This document shows, piece by piece, positions 25,457 to 38,544 of a stretch of 64,000 nt of DNA. The DNA comes from Sphagnum compactum (Eukaryota; Bryophyta; Sphagnopsida; Sphagnales): the NCBI GenBank assembly GCA_965153455.1, contig OZ234502.1, positions 1,653,267 through 1,717,266 of the forward strand. The letters are read 5' to 3'. The position numbers and the translations under genes are program-made. Under the pieces are notes generated by a model. It was not told where the DNA came from. It ran no database searches and was given only the letters and a program-made list of their open reading frames with translations. Numbering within the stretch: the first letter of the stretch is position 1; each line of letters starts with the position of its first letter.

Positions 25457-25522
25457 ATTACTATAAACTAGAGATTATGTATGAGGACTACTACCATTGT
25501 CATCAAACTTCTACATCCAGCT
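25457..25522. repeat. 66-bp flanking repeat, left copy
   Basis: Matches 26444-26509 at 62 of 66 positions, in the same orientation, on the other side of a 921-bp insert. Confidence 0.9.
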
Positions 25523-26443
25523 TGGGGGTGTGACGCACCCCCAAGCTCCTTGATAAACTCAAATGTGAGTCTGAAATGAAACACTGGAAGAGTGAGAAGT
25601 TGGGGCACGCTCCTTGGTTTGCAGCACTTTGGGGGTAAAGGGGTGTGCTGGAGCTCCAGGATGGGACTAGGAAGAATGATAAGCACTTAATCACTCACAC
25701 AGATCTGCACAAAACCAAACAACAAGTTGGTTAGTGCATAGTTGGAGCACTTTTGGTGCTAGGATGAGCCACAGGCAAACTCGGACTCACAAGACTCACC
25801 ATGGCCCGGACTTGGGGGAAGCCACCACCTTCCCCCTTATAGTATACTGTGTGCCTCTCCACGAGGCCCACATCCAAATGACATTTTGTCCCGGGATTCC
25901 CAAATGGGTCCCGAAATTGCCAAAGTTCGGACTCCCGCGACTTTGGGGCCCCATAACTTTACGTGCAGACCTCCGATTGAGATGAAGTCTAAAGAAATTT
26001 TTTATCCCTCATTGAGATCTTTCCAATGGTATGTCGCACGCCATCTGAATGCAAGGAAATCGGGTCGATTCTTGACTTTTAGTGGTCGAGAGTCAAATTG
26101 CCAATTTGGCTCCCGGCCCTTCTTTTGGCCATAACTTGTGTTTTAGATGTCCAAATGGGTCATGCAAGCCCATTTTAGACATCTACGTTCCAAGAGAGTT
26201 TTAGTGATATAAGGAAATTTTCAATTCAATGGATTTCGACCCCTACAATCACCCTCTGAAGATTTGGGGGTCCACCGAGATTCGAACTCCCAAAGTGGAA
26301 ACTCCCTTGGGAGTGTGAGGGTTCATTCTCTCACACTCTCTTACACTCCCGGGAGCATGCGGTGTGACTCCCAAGCTTCCCTCTTGGCCCGTAACCTTGC
26401 AAGCCTTTGCCTTGGTTGCGAGCCCAAGGTTAGGGTTGTGACA
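25523..26443. mobile_element. TG...CA insert, solo-LTR-like, 921 bp
   Basis: The insert is clearly more GC-rich than its surroundings. It begins TGGGGGTGTGAC and ends GGGTTGTGACA, so it has TG...CA ends. Phrases such as 'ggccataacttgtgtttta' and 'cccataactttacgtgcaga' are of the kind found in plant LTRs. A palindrome (TTGGGGGTG / CACCCCCAA) sits at the left end. There is no coding frame, no primer site and no second copy in the window. It is flanked by 66-bp direct repeats, far longer than the 4-6 bp made by retrotransposon integrases, so a simple solo LTR does not explain everything. Confidence 0.5.
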
Positions 26444-26509
26444 ATTACTATAAACTAGAGATAATGTATGAGGACTATCACCGTTGTCATCAAACTTCTA
26501 CATCCAGCT
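26444..26509. repeat. 66-bp flanking repeat, right copy
   Basis: Partner of 25457-25522, with four substitutions and no gap. Confidence 0.9.
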
Positions 26510-26519
26510 AACCCACTTT

Positions 26520-27060
26520 CGCTATGACACGAATAAAAATTATATTAGACCATTTCAAGAGCAAAGCCAAAGACCAACTCGAGAAATGGGAACAAATCAT
26601 GGATAATTATGAAGAGTTTTTTGTCTCATTGATGTTGTAGATCACGCCATGACTTCTACCATCTGGAGGATTGCCAAGAATGAGCAGACCAAGTACTTTT
26701 CTCGAAAAGCACATTTAGGAGTTGACGAATTATCTCTACAAGCAGCTAACTTAAGGACACAACATTTGATGGAAAAGTTATCCAAATGGTTGCGTGTTGG
26801 TAAAATTATTCATTACCAATAGTGTTTATCGCACCCTGTAAGATCGAATAAACTGACAAATACCTTCAAAAGCAATGGATTACATGTACCAAGGAAGGAG
26901 TTGAGTCTTTTGATAGTGAAATTAACTTCCTAACTCTAGCACAATTGATATTCTATTCCAAATTAGGATGTCCTACAATTAGTGAAATAGGAAGACTATT
27001 GCAAATTGCTAAAATTATTTAGTTGTGTGGGGAAACTACAACATTAAGAGGGGGATAATG
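26520..27060 (+). pseudogene. Decayed coding relic
   Basis: Short coherent stretches appear in shifting frames, for example KAKDQLEKWEQIMDNYEEFF and then LSLQAANLRTQHLMEKLSKW. They are separated by stops and frameshifts. No domain can be named. It looks like another dead transposon-type frame. Confidence 0.35.
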
Positions 27061-30000
27061 TAAGGGAAATACTTAGGCATGTCAACAAAATAATAAGATT
27101 AGGAATACTAGATGAAATCCTAGTAGATCTTTTCTAAATTGTCAAAATATAGTAGGTCGATAAATCCATAAACATTGAGCTTATTGTGTCAACATGACAG
27201 AGAGACTATCGTAACTGCATAACGATATAACACGAAAGTAGTTGCAACTATTTCTTGTAATTGCCAGAGGGCATGTCGGTATAGAAACAAGGTTGCCCAC
27301 AAGAGACTTCGGAAGTCTGTTTTCTAAAAACTATGGGATATATGTCTTTGAGTGAGAAGACTACTTTGTAAAAAGGAAAATGAAATGTATGTATATATGT
27401 TGCAAGTAAAAAACACAAAATTGTCAACTTTGAAGCATAGAAAGTATAACCTAATTTTTAAAAACATACAAAAAAATTACATGAGTGTATGTAGTATGGA
27501 TATGTTTTTTAATGCTTAAGATTTTGTGTTTGCTTTTTTTTCAACCTACTTTCATTCTACTTTCCAAATTTATGTTGTTGTCCCATATTGCACAAAGTAA
27601 CAAAAATTATATTAATTAATTATCATTGGACCAAAAAAGTCATATGTCCTACTTTTAGACTATTAGAGGATTGTTTTGACATATTATATGCAAGTATTAA
27701 TGTTTGGGTTCATATAGAAAATCATGTTTTAGAATTATGTTAATTTGGAAAACTACTTTCTAGAGTCTTCACATAAACTACTTTCAATTATCATAATTGA
27801 AATATTCAAGTTTCAAAAAAATATATCAATATGCATGATAACTCAAAGATCAATATCACAACATTTGAATAGGTTGATTTGGAAAAAGTATTAGACATTA
27901 ACTTGTGATAAATAAATAAAATGATGAAAGCAATAACATACATGAAATATGACCATATATGGTTTATTTAATATATCAAGTACATTCTAAAATTTGTAGC
28001 ATTGCTAAAAGCCTTAAAATTCAAAAATGCAAACTCTACTTTTCACCTACTTTTACTTTTTGAACAAGGATCACCAATTGGCTTACTTTAGCATGCTTAT
28101 GCCTAGTTTTTCAACAATGTAAGGAAATTTTCTAGCAATTTAGTTGTCCTAGTTTATATTTTTACTTGGTATTTATATAAATGGAGTAGGACAAGAATCC
28201 AAGGCCGTGCAGAAATGTATCGTTAACAAGGTCTAATATTTGCAAGAATGCATGATTCCTTAATCTGCACATGGTTTTGTTTTCCTAATTTTCCAAGTGT
28301 AGAAGTCTTTGTAGTTCCAATTTGTCTATACACCATAAGAATTTTCCATTATAACCTTCAAGCACATTTTAGGACACCATTGACAATGAATACAAGCAAA
28401 CAACTTTGAAAGTTTTTAACCTTACAAATGAAAAACCCCACCTTCGAAATTCGAAGAAACTTGGCATTATAGAGTTTATGAACATTGAATGTTGCAAATT
28501 GAATGTTCCAAAATGAGATCCTACCCACAACTTTGAAATATTTGAAAGGCCCCCAAAAAACCTTGCTTGCCATTCATGCTTGAACACAACCAAAAAACCC
28601 CCATAAAGAAAAAATTTCTCTTTCTATTTTTGTTTTTTACTTCACCCCATAAACATACACTTACAAACACAAAGACATGCAAAAATTTGTGATGAAATGT
28701 GAAACTAATGAAAAATGGGCTACTGAAAATGGTTAAAAAAAAATGCACCCAACATTTTTAACAACCTCTTGAAAATTGTAATAAAGAGAGGTCAATCAAT
28801 AACAACACTCATACAACCATTAAAACTCAAACTAACTATCTACACACACCTCTAACCATAAATAAAAATCAAAGCAACCTCTTCCCTTTTCCTTTCCCAA
28901 CCCAAAAAATAGAAACAACATTGAAAGTAAAAAACATTTCAACATTACTTGCTACAACAAACTATGTTAGAAAGTGTCCAATTTAAACCAAGGTGTGAAC
29001 AAAGGCCTTTAGATGAAGAATGAATTAACATTAGGAAAACCATGAAGTCAGAAAAACAAGCACAAATGTGCTATTTGCAATGCTAATCACTCATTGGTTA
29101 TCAAACAAATGTCACCATTTTCATTACAGTCCTTGAAACAAAAAGTTGAAAGCCAGAATGTTATTTAATTCATGGATTGGCCATATACATGCTTGGTCCT
29201 TCCCAAATAAGTGCATATATAGAAAAATATCATATGCAAGATAACAATTGTGCAACAATGTTTGAGTTTTGTTGGAAATCAAAAGAATTCATGGCATAAA
29301 AACACAAATGCAAAAAAAAATGTAATGCCATGAAGAACTTTGCTTCAAAATTGATTACAAGGCTCATACTTCTCCATGGTAATCATTGTAACAATTCCAA
29401 AAAAATCATGTTAGAGATAACACAAATGTAACAAACAAATATAATTTGAAGATCTTTATTAGGAAGTTGATTGCTACATACCTTGTAAATGGCTCAATGT
29501 CCTCCACCACAATGACTCGTTACTTGTGATTACCAAAAATAGAAATGCAAAATTTGTGAGCCATAGATTACAATTAAATAATTTGTGAAGTTTTAGTTCC
29601 ATAAATTTCCTTAGTAATAATGATTTGAATGTTTATAACTTTCCAAGTAGCAATTATTAATAGTTGTATTAGCCTTTGGATATCTCCAAGCGAAAATAAC
29701 CCTTTTATTTAATTTGTTGTAGCGATTAATTAATTCTAGAACCTAATAAATCTTCTAGAGTGCATTACCTTTTTTATGTTGCAAAAAGGTGGAAAGTGAA
29801 GTAAAATTAGATGTGGTTTTATTGATATATTGGGAATACAAGCACATAATTAACATTAACATTTCACCATGACAATATAGAAGTAGTTTTGTAAAATAAT
29901 CTTCAAGCCCTAATTATGCACTTGTAAGATTTTCAGAATGTAATTTTAAGACATCTTTATTCAAACTTTACTTATATCAAGTTCCTAAACAAAATTGAGA

Positions 30001-33000
30001 TTGAATTTAGATACTCACATTTCCACCCAAATGCCCTGAAATAAATTAAGATTTAGTATATAACTTGGATGGGAAATATCACAACTGTAAAAAATACAGA
30101 ATGTGATGAATGGTGCGAATTAGTAACTTGACTTAATGCTCCATGGAAAGGGGGTTGATTGGACCTTGTAGCTAGCGATAATGGTTATTGTTGGGAATCC
30201 AAGTTCGATAGTGAAAACGAACATTGTCATCTTTGCACTGACATTTTTCGAATCTTCTAGTGCGGCCCACTAGTCGGAATAAATTCTAAGTAGATTGCTA
30301 AGGCATGTGGGTTAGGAGACAATTGATGATCCCATGTTGAATGATCGATCTGGGTGCACACCACTATTTTGGAGGATTTTTTTTTGTGTGGTCATTGGGA
30401 AACATTCACGTCAAATGGTGTTTCTTCAAGTTCTTTATCTTCTATTAGCACAACTGGAGGATTTGAAGGCGTAGTAGCATCATTCGCCATGATTAAATTT
30501 TCATTTGCATCTATAAAAACCAAAAAGGTAACTGGAGTAAATTGGTATTTGCATTGGAAAAAGGTTGATGTTTTTATTTACGAAATTAGGGTAGGCATAG
30601 TGTGTAGTAGTGACGGCAAAATTACATGAAAAATTTAACATTCTAGTTCCAATGGATTCATGAAATCATAATTTCAACGGTGGATCTAGAAAGTACATGG
30701 GAATTCTTGTAATGAAAAATTTATTTCTAATTTACTATGTACTACACGATTAATTAGTACATGGGGATGTTACTAATGTTATTGAGTTGACTTAGTCAAA
30801 TGGGAATTCAAGGATGATTATTTATTACTACTGATAAATTATCTTAAGAATTAATTATTTTGAAAGAATTAGGATGAAGAAATAAGATGTTGAAGTCAAA
30901 CGGATGGAATTGACAATGATCAAGCTCAAGGACCCATTAAGATATTTAAGGTAGGGAAAAGGATGAGTCCCCCAATTTCATTGGTCATGAGGATTATCAT
31001 CTTATTTTGATTGAAAGATGGAAACCTTTTATTGTTTCATTGGGCACAAAAAATTTCATCTTAAACTCCATTAGAAGGTCAAATCATTTTTGATTCCCAT
31101 TGGTTCATGAAGGATGAGGAGGTCATTGATTGAAATGTAGGATTTTTATAAACTTCCATTGGACAAGGAGAACAAGTTCAAGGAGGGGTCATGGGAATCT
31201 TTTGGGTTTTTGAGAGTTTTGTTTTGTTTTTTTGGGAGGGGGAGAAAGATTAAGAAGAGGAGGAAAACGAGTGTGTAAGAGGAAAACAAGTTTGTTATGT
31301 GTGAAGAAATGTTGTCCATGGAAAAAATGGTGTCTAAACAAAAGAGCATGGAAGAAAGTTTTGTGTAACAAGTAGTCATAGTTGGAATTCATGGAACAAT
31401 TCCCATGAACAAGCCTTTGGACTTTTTACTAAAATAATTTTTTCTTTCAAATCCACCATTGGATTTATTTATAAATTCAAAATTTTTAATTTAGGAGGTG
31501 TAAAATGTTTTTCAAAATTTCAGCATCATTGAGATTGTTGCAGAGGAATTACACTTATATGAAGTAAAGGGGGTTTGAAGTTGTCTTTCTTCAAATTTGG
31601 TCAAATATCTTTCGATTTTGAAGCATAACTTTCGATTTTAGAAATAAAAATTTATAATGTTTTGTATCATTGTTGCCTTTAAGATTAACTTCCCAACAAC
31701 CCTATGCATGTTAGATTTGAAGATTGTATGAAGATGCTATGATGAGTGCAGGGAAGGCAGGTTGATTATCAAAATGTGAACATTGATTAAACTTCAACAC
31801 AATGTTCTTTCACATCTTATCATGGTAAGTAGTGATTTTTTCAAAATGTTTTGGTATCCTTTAAGTGGACACAACGCATTGGATTCTTTAATGAGATTCA
31901 TTACATTCCGTTGAATCACCTTAACTTGTTAGAATACAACTACATATTAGTTCCACCTCCAAATGAGTCTTGTGAGTTGCATATTTTCATGTGAAAAAGT
32001 GTGCAAGAATTCTTCACAAGACTCCAATTTTTTCATCTAGCTGAAATGCCATAACTAGTTTTCTAGATCCAAGTTTTGCCCCTCCATTGTTAAATTCAAG
32101 TTGTAGAAAAAAATGTGGATTAACAGTTCATGTTGAAAATCTTATTTTGAAACAACAATTAGTGTAATACAAAAAGTGCAACTCACCACATGAAAAAATA
32201 ATCCTACATGGTCCGATGTTACTTCCACAGGCTGATCATTGTGATGTGGTCATTTCATGATGAAAGAAACTGTTGCATGCAATGTGGCAGATCCAAATGT
32301 ATCATTCCCATCCATTCACCAAAAGTCATTGACAAAGGCAAAATTCAACTTCACTTACCATTCATTGACCTCTATTGTAGAGGAGTTTTTTTTTGGTTTG
32401 TCCATATGAAGATGGTGATAGAGCTAAATGTGTATGTGTTTAGTAGTCTTGTTGATTGTCCTCTTCATGACTAGGAGCAATATCTAAGGAACAATCATGT
32501 TGCACAATTTGTGACTCCTCAAATATTAGGTGACAATGCCCAATACCTATGATTTCTCCACCACTTTGCACGCCCTATGAATGAAACATGATGCATACAA
32601 TGACAAATGCAAAGAATCTTGAACCTCTAGTGACGTCCTATGACCTCCACCTTCAAAATCCACATAAGCCACAATCATATTCTTACAAGGCATAAAAACA
32701 CAACACATGTTCATGAACAACAACTTGTAGAACATTGCTAATGGAGTGACAAATGCAAATTCAGATTCAAATTGACACAAATCTCATATCAAAATATTGC
32801 TCTTATGCTTGATTGAAAATGCACATTGTGCCAAGAGCCTTGTGGTTTGAAGTTGTGGTGATATTACACCAAGTGCTATTGTCATGTGCAATAGTCATTC
32901 ATATTTTACAAGCAAGCTTCAACTATTCCCACAAGTTCCCCTTGCGTCGAGGGACTATTGCAACCATGCTCGACAACCTCGACGAAAACTCCTGCTTACT

Positions 33001-33100
33001 CCCACTAGCAAAACGGAGGCTCCCAATCCATTATTGGTTATCAATCCCTAATCAGCTACTGATTAAATATTAACTTTTGTACACCAACTGGACATGTGTC
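27061..33100. other. Long AT-rich stretch without a gene
   Basis: I see no exon-like frame or recognisable domain in about 6 kb. Open frames near 28.4-28.7 kb and 31.2-31.4 kb (- strand) and at 30.35-30.63 kb (+ strand) are isolated and without family features. The sequence around 32.93-33.02 kb is locally GC-richer and may belong to an old retroelement. Confidence 0.5.
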
Positions 33101-33104
33101 GGTA

Positions 33105-33131
33105 ACCAGACAGCTCTAATACAAATCAGTT
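33105..33131 (-). other. Possible degenerate retrotransposon primer site
   Basis: On the - strand TTTGTATTAGAGCTG resembles the initiator-Met-tRNA primer site common in plant LTR elements (TTGGTATCAGAGC type), with a few changes. No LTR pair or coding frame could be tied to it. Confidence 0.25.
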
Positions 33132-33593
33132 GGAATTTCATACAAACAATTTTGAAAATGTCCCAAAACAAATTGTCCAAAAAAAGGAAATTGTACCTGG
33201 GAGAGCTGTACAATTGATCCTTTCTACTTAACACAACACAAGAGCCTGCCACAACACACATTGAGAAAACAAATGAAAAGTAGCTCATATGGCAAACCAT
33301 CTCAGAATTCAGCTCTGGAGTTCTCTAACCTCATATACCAAATTGCTTGGATTTCAATTGCTCATTAATGTTTCAAAAAGTACTTCCAAATCATGTACAA
33401 ATGTCATTTAGTCTTACATCCTCATTAAGTAGAAGAAAAAATGAAAAAGCAAGGAAAACACTTGAGCTCAATTTGTATCCAAAAAAGAGAGAAACAGAAG
33501 TAGATAAGCAAGAAAAGAGATATCACATCCAAAATATCATAACAATGGAAAGCACCATGAGACTTACTCATCCTCAGCATCTGTCAATAACAA

Positions 33594-35345
33594 TCAGTTA
33601 ATAGTAGGGGCAGGTGGTGCCTTGTGTGGAAACAGAGTCTTGTTGAAGAGAGGTAGGAACTGATGCATTAATTTGGCAGCATCTTTAGGAACAAAGGCAA
33701 TGCTTTGTTTCTTAGTATTCTTCACAAGGGCAGTTGGCACTGTCTTCTTCACTGTAGTGTTGGGGAATGAATTTATTCCAGCCTGTGGATGTAGGTGAAT
33801 CTGATGTAGTCGTCTAGTCAATTTTGTCATGACCTGATCTGTATATGCTTGGACTAAAAACATGGGCTCCTATTTGCACTACACATGGTACGCCCCACTT
33901 TCCACATGTCGCTGCTTGTAGTCCTGTACAGCTGCACCAACCCAAAAAGTTTAAGACTATTTGTTTCAAATTCATTTGTTAGAAGTAGCTCTGAGAGTAT
34001 GTTGGCTGCAAATCAGTAAACATATCACACTGTTCAAGAAGGAGAATGAGGAACACCATGACTGCATAAGAGCAATTCAAAAAACATAAAGGCCACAAGC
34101 ATGTGCATTTTTGGTACATAGTTAGACATCAAAGAAAGTGAAGGGGGTGCAAGAAGAAAAAACATACAGGGACTATAAGCAATCAGATTGTTGGACATCA
34201 GCAGAAGAGATAACTTCAAACTATGAAGGTGTTGTATGAGTGTTGACCTTGAGCAATGTTTGCCAAGAAGTCTCTCACTAGTGCAAGGGGAGCCATGTCC
34301 ACAAGTGACTTGGACTGGACTGGATGTTTTTGGTACCCATTCAGATGGCGATGAACAAAGCTTTATGATGGAGAACAAAAATTGAGTGTGTTTGAACCCA
34401 GTATGGACATTGATCCTCCAGTTCACCTTTCTTGCAGTAGGAAAGGATAAGTAGATAACACAGAAGTTTCCTGCTCATAAACGACACCAACATAATGCCC
34501 AAACTGCATGCTTCCTGGTTTTGAAGCCAGAGAAGATGGGGCCACCTCCAAGCTAGCTACAGGCATTTCAATATGCATGAAAGTTGTATTCTCTTACTCA
34601 CTGCCACTATCCATTTGACTTTATGTTTCAAAGGGAACCTCAGACACAATACTTGGAGAAGATCTAACATGGGTCCAAGAGAGGGCTGCAGAGGAAGACA
34701 GGACATTGACAAATGAATGACCAATGTCAGAAAAGGAAGAGTTTAAAGAAAAAGGATTTGGGTTGTCCAAGGCAGGCTGCTGAGAGGAAGTTCGATCAGG
34801 GAACAAACTGGAAAAGTAGCTCACATTGTTCGATGGCAAGTATGGAGCATCAGGAAAAGTGCATATAGGGGATTGCCCAGGAACAGGATCATTTCGTTTT
34901 TAGCAACAGAAGGATGTGTGTATGGTGGGTGAAAACAGAAATCTGGAAATGCTGATATTTTCCACGTTAGTATAGACTTTCGCTTCTCCACAAGCTCCAT
35001 CAGCATTTGATGGGTATCAATTGCCATCTGTTGTTGAGCTGGTTCCAATATACACAATGAAAAAACCTATACAAGTAGTCAGACATGTTCATGTACCAAG
35101 CAGTAGAGTTGTCCAATTTGGTGAGCAATGAACCCATTGACTGCCAGCTGTTTCCTAGCATTTGAGAGCCACCCTTTGCTTGCTCTATCAAATTATATTT
35201 TGGTGCGTTCTGCAATGGATGCATTAGCAGGCATATTGTCCATGTATGGTAGAAGCAGCCTGAGATTGATCCTGCAAATGAACTTTGTTTTGCATATTTG
35301 CTTTTTCCCTTCGTTTTCCCCTTATTTATGGTTAGTGTGGACATT
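33594..35345 (-). pseudogene. Exon-like pieces of an unidentified gene, probably decayed
   Basis: Several - strand stretches read like protein. In transcript order: 35345 to about 35000 (basic, GKTKGKSKYAKQSS); 34839-34621 (Ser/Asn-rich, PDRTSSQQPALDNPNPFS); about 34600-34440; 34359-34216 (LVDMAPLALVRDFLANIAQG); about 33930-33870 (VQDYKQRHVESGAYHV); and 33863-33594 (TDQVMTKLTRRLHQIHLHP, then FVPKDAAKLMHQFLPLFNK and a stop). CAG acceptors precede some of them, but stops lie inside others and no complete splice chain can be built. I do not recognise the family. It could be a living gene whose introns I cannot place, or a dead copy. It lies downstream of the SOQ1-type relic on the same strand but shows none of that protein's later domains that I can identify. 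Confidence 0.35.
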
Positions 35346-35739
35346 TCCTTTTCCGGCCTTCTTGATCTAGGCCTGACAATGTTTCCTGAAAGGGTGAATG
35401 TTACAAAAATGGATTAAAGTCAACACCACCTTCCTCATCTTGTCAAGCTGCAAGTTTCATCCTTAGAAGCATATATATTCTGAGTCAACTTGTATCAACA
35501 ACTCTGAAGGAGAAATCAAGCAGCTACTGTACCTGACAAGTGTAGGTTAAAAGTAGCAGATTAACACACCTCACATATCTTTGAAGAAAATAGGGCTGAT
35601 ATGTTCATGAGTACAAAAGATTGGCACCACAGCTATACTGACTAAAGAAACAGTTTTAGGGTTATACAATGCGGGGGTGGTTATCACAAAGACCAAACTT
35701 TGTTCACAAAGTAGTCACTTGACGGATACGGAAATCCCA

Positions 35740-36779
35740 GGACCCTTCTTTCACATTGCAAGACAATGTACATGACGGTGGCCTTCTCCAGAAAGCATGG
35801 TGATCAATTTGCCTTTGGGCTCACAAGTGCAATGGTGGGCTATGAGCTAATGCCAAGTTGTCGCCACATGGTCATATCCCCATCATTCATAACCTGATCT
35901 AGGGACATCATCTCTTGATCAGGCAATGGGTTTCTCAGTGTCATCCCTCACTGATGGATCTGAATTCTTGAGTCATGTGTTCAGGTGTATCAAACCTTCT
36001 ACTTGCTATGACACTTGAAAGGAGAAAACCATAACTAGCTCTTAAGAAATGACGTATTCCACAAACATTTCCCAACTCACAACAACAAGAAAGAGAAGAG
36101 GGAGCACTCACAAGATGAGTAACATCATATTGAAGGACAGCATTGCAAATAACACCCAAATACTTCTCATTGTCAAACTTTGCAGAGTGCACTTACACCA
36201 CTGTAAGCTGCAAACCTCATTACTTAAGTCAAAACATAGTGTCTCCATAGAAGAACAAAAATAGGGAGGTGGCCAAACTTATGTAACCAAAATCCCCAAT
36301 TCTTCTGTTTGGTCAATATGCTTCCCAAAACACAAACAACTTTTACTAGTTACTGTTTGTACTTGTCTCAAGATAAGCCAGATCGGGGAGTATGTGCATC
36401 CAGTAGATGCAGCAGTATGTCCAAAAATCCAGCAGCACCACTTTGCCTTGCAAGTCTTGACATGCATAGAGATGTGAAATGGTTAAGGCCTGATCAAACA
36501 AGAATGACTTTCTACTTTCACTAGTACACATTGACTCTTTACACTCTGTGAGGGAAGGGTGTGAAGTCATCAATTTCATCTTTCTGCAACAAGTGAAAGG
36601 ATATGTTCAAACAAATGTCTCCAGCTTACCAATATATGTCACAGCACCTTCCATCCTCATATGCAGTCTTTTGTACAATCTCTACTGGTATAGAAGGACA
36701 AGACCTTCTTCAGTTGCAGTGGGGGGGTATTTAGCCATTCAAGCCTCCTCTGAAACTCTGGTACTGCTGCCCAGTTCCT
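35740..36779 (-). pseudogene. SOQ1-type thioredoxin-like/NHL protein, broken fragment
   Basis: Four exon-like pieces match the thioredoxin-like part of SOQ1 (suppressor of quenching 1), a thylakoid protein of plants that limits one form of antenna quenching. Piece 1 (36779-36705) encodes VPEFQRRLEWLNTPPLQLKK. Piece 2 (36456 to about 36365) encodes [19 protein letters not shown]. Piece 3 (36207-36112) encodes VHSAKFDNEKYLGVICNAVL. Piece 4 (35893 to about 35740) encodes NDGDMTMWRQLGIS and SGEGHRH. Splice-like signals border pieces 1, 3 and 4. It is dead by several marks. A TAA stands at 36195-36193 just before VHSAKF, and a TAG at 35842-35840 replaces the Trp after GISS. There is a frameshift after VSPK. 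The second Cys of the family's CINC redox motif is Trp (CIYW). The N-terminal phosphatase-like domain and the NHL repeats were not found. Retained introns argue against a processed copy. Confidence 0.8.
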
Positions 36780-38114
36780 CTGCCACAAAAACACAAACAC
36801 ATCAAACCAAGACAATCTACTTAGACTTCTGAGCACAGAGAGTGGAACACGTTTCTTTGACCAAATTCTTGATAATACACTTCAGTGTAAACAAACCACA
36901 GATTATGTGAGCAGAGTGTGATTATGAGTAAACAAAGCAAACTTGATAATGCGAATAGACCGTGATTCTAATTGGGCTTAAATTCATGGATACATTGTGA
37001 ACAACCGGCTCTTTGCTCACCAGGCACAGAGAGAGAATTCTGAGAAGTTGAGAGAGCTGAGAGGCCAGTCCCTACCATGACTCAAAAATTGCAAATGAAA
37101 GAGTGCAAATTACGCAATCGCAAAAGAGACAGGCACTGCAACCAGCGCCAAGCATAAGGACTCCTCTCTCGTTGTTCTCTTTGTCGAGCTAAACCGGAGA
37201 CAAAGAGAAGCTCCTTTGTTCAGATTACTAACCCATACGCCTGTCCTTTTCAACGAGAAAGAAACCACATCCAAATTTTCTCATCCATGAAGACATTGTG
37301 TCTAGATCATATTGTTGTTTGTTGTCTCTCTAGTATAAGGAGGCCTGAAAAAGGAGGGAGGGAGGAAGGGAGGTGCTATTTTTTCTGAATGCTGTCTGTG
37401 CACTTGCTTTGCTTTGCTTTACTCTTCCATTCTTGAACCAATTATGTTACCAAACAGATTCACAACAAATTTCTTCCTCTTTCCTGAAGATTTGTGAAGA
37501 AATCTGACACAAAAACATCTGGCACTGAAATTTGGCAAGAGTTTTGTGACAATTGATTTCTTCTCATTGCAAAACTTGTGTCAGAACACAGCAGAGGAAT
37601 TTGAAGCAACATTCGGGTGGCCATGTAAGTCTCGAGCTGCAATTTTGTAAAAATTCTGATTTCTATTCCAACTGATCAGTAAGTACTACATCTTCAGAAG
37701 GTTTGTAAGGAATAGGGCACGGTCATCATCATATGGGACTGGCAGCGACGAGCGTGAGAAGAAAGGTGCTGCGAGGAAGGCCGGCCCCACACGAGGAGGA
37801 GAGAGACGACCCATCTTTCTTTTACACCACTTCTTCTTCTTCCTTTTACACATCTTCCTTGTGCTTTTCTTTCGTAACTAGTAAGTTACCAGGTGGGGGA
37901 GAAAAAGGACAACCAATTACCACTCACTCACCTAGATAACAAAAAATTATTATACAAAAAAAAAATTGAATTTTTTTCCTTCTTTTTCTTTTTGAAGCAC
38001 AACAGCAAACTCGAATTGACAAGCACTTTTTTCTGCCGTGCTTCTGGAAAGAAACTGTCACCTAGTTCTATAAATCCTAAATGTCCTGACTGTGTGAAAA
38101 TTTACACTACAAAG
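36780..38114. other. Upstream of the SOQ1-type relic; no gene called
   Basis: The DNA is more GC-rich than average, with 'ggagggagggagg' near 37350. A 68-codon + strand frame starts at an ATG (37733), but it has a low-complexity Ser/Tyr/Phe stretch and no partner exon, so I leave it out. 'ttgaagcacaacagca' near 37994 matches the 3' part of the SINE-like element at 52.46 kb, probably a truncated copy. Confidence 0.4.
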
Positions 38115-38240
38115 TAGCCCGTATTGGGCATGTCTAATGATGTTTAGGGGCTACGTGCGATATGATAGTGCCATCTGTAGCCCATATTGGGCCTGTCTGA
38201 TGATGTTTAGGGGTTAAATTTGACGATAAGGCCCTTGGAG
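38115..38240. repeat. Two-copy 63-bp tandem repeat
   Basis: 'tagccc.tattgggc.tgtct' followed by 'atgatgtttagggg' occurs at 38115 and 38178. The second copy diverges after about 40 bases. Confidence 0.8.
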
Positions 38241-38544
38241 AGAGGGAGTAACCTTAATTGGATGGAAGTCCACCTTCCGCAGCTCCTGCATTGGGTGGAC
38301 TCCTCATTCATTCTGCGAACGCTCCCCTCCCTCCTTGGGCCTTGCCTACCACTTGACAACCCCAATCCAAATAATTCCATTTTGAGGACTGTTTTTTTAA
38401 TATTGTGAATAAATAACTGTTTGAGTTCATTGTTTTCTTTTTGTTTAGAATCTACTTCATAGGAGGGTAGGCCGGCCCATCACCAATTAGCTCCTATGAT
38501 CGAACACTTATTTATATGTTCATCATATGTGCTTCATTTGGAGT

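Noticed and set aside
26264-26300. tRNA or SINE signature in the 921-bp insert
   Set aside because: A B-box-like word is present on the - strand (GAGTTCGAATC), but the stem pairs poorly and there is no A box at the right distance.
34621-34660. C-terminal end of the SOQ1 relic (SEVPFET)
   Set aside because: The short resemblance to the family's FEVPF ending is not backed by the residues before it.
37733-37939. Small + strand gene with ATG
   Set aside because: Low-complexity Ser/Tyr/Phe content, no donor in a useful place and no partner exon.
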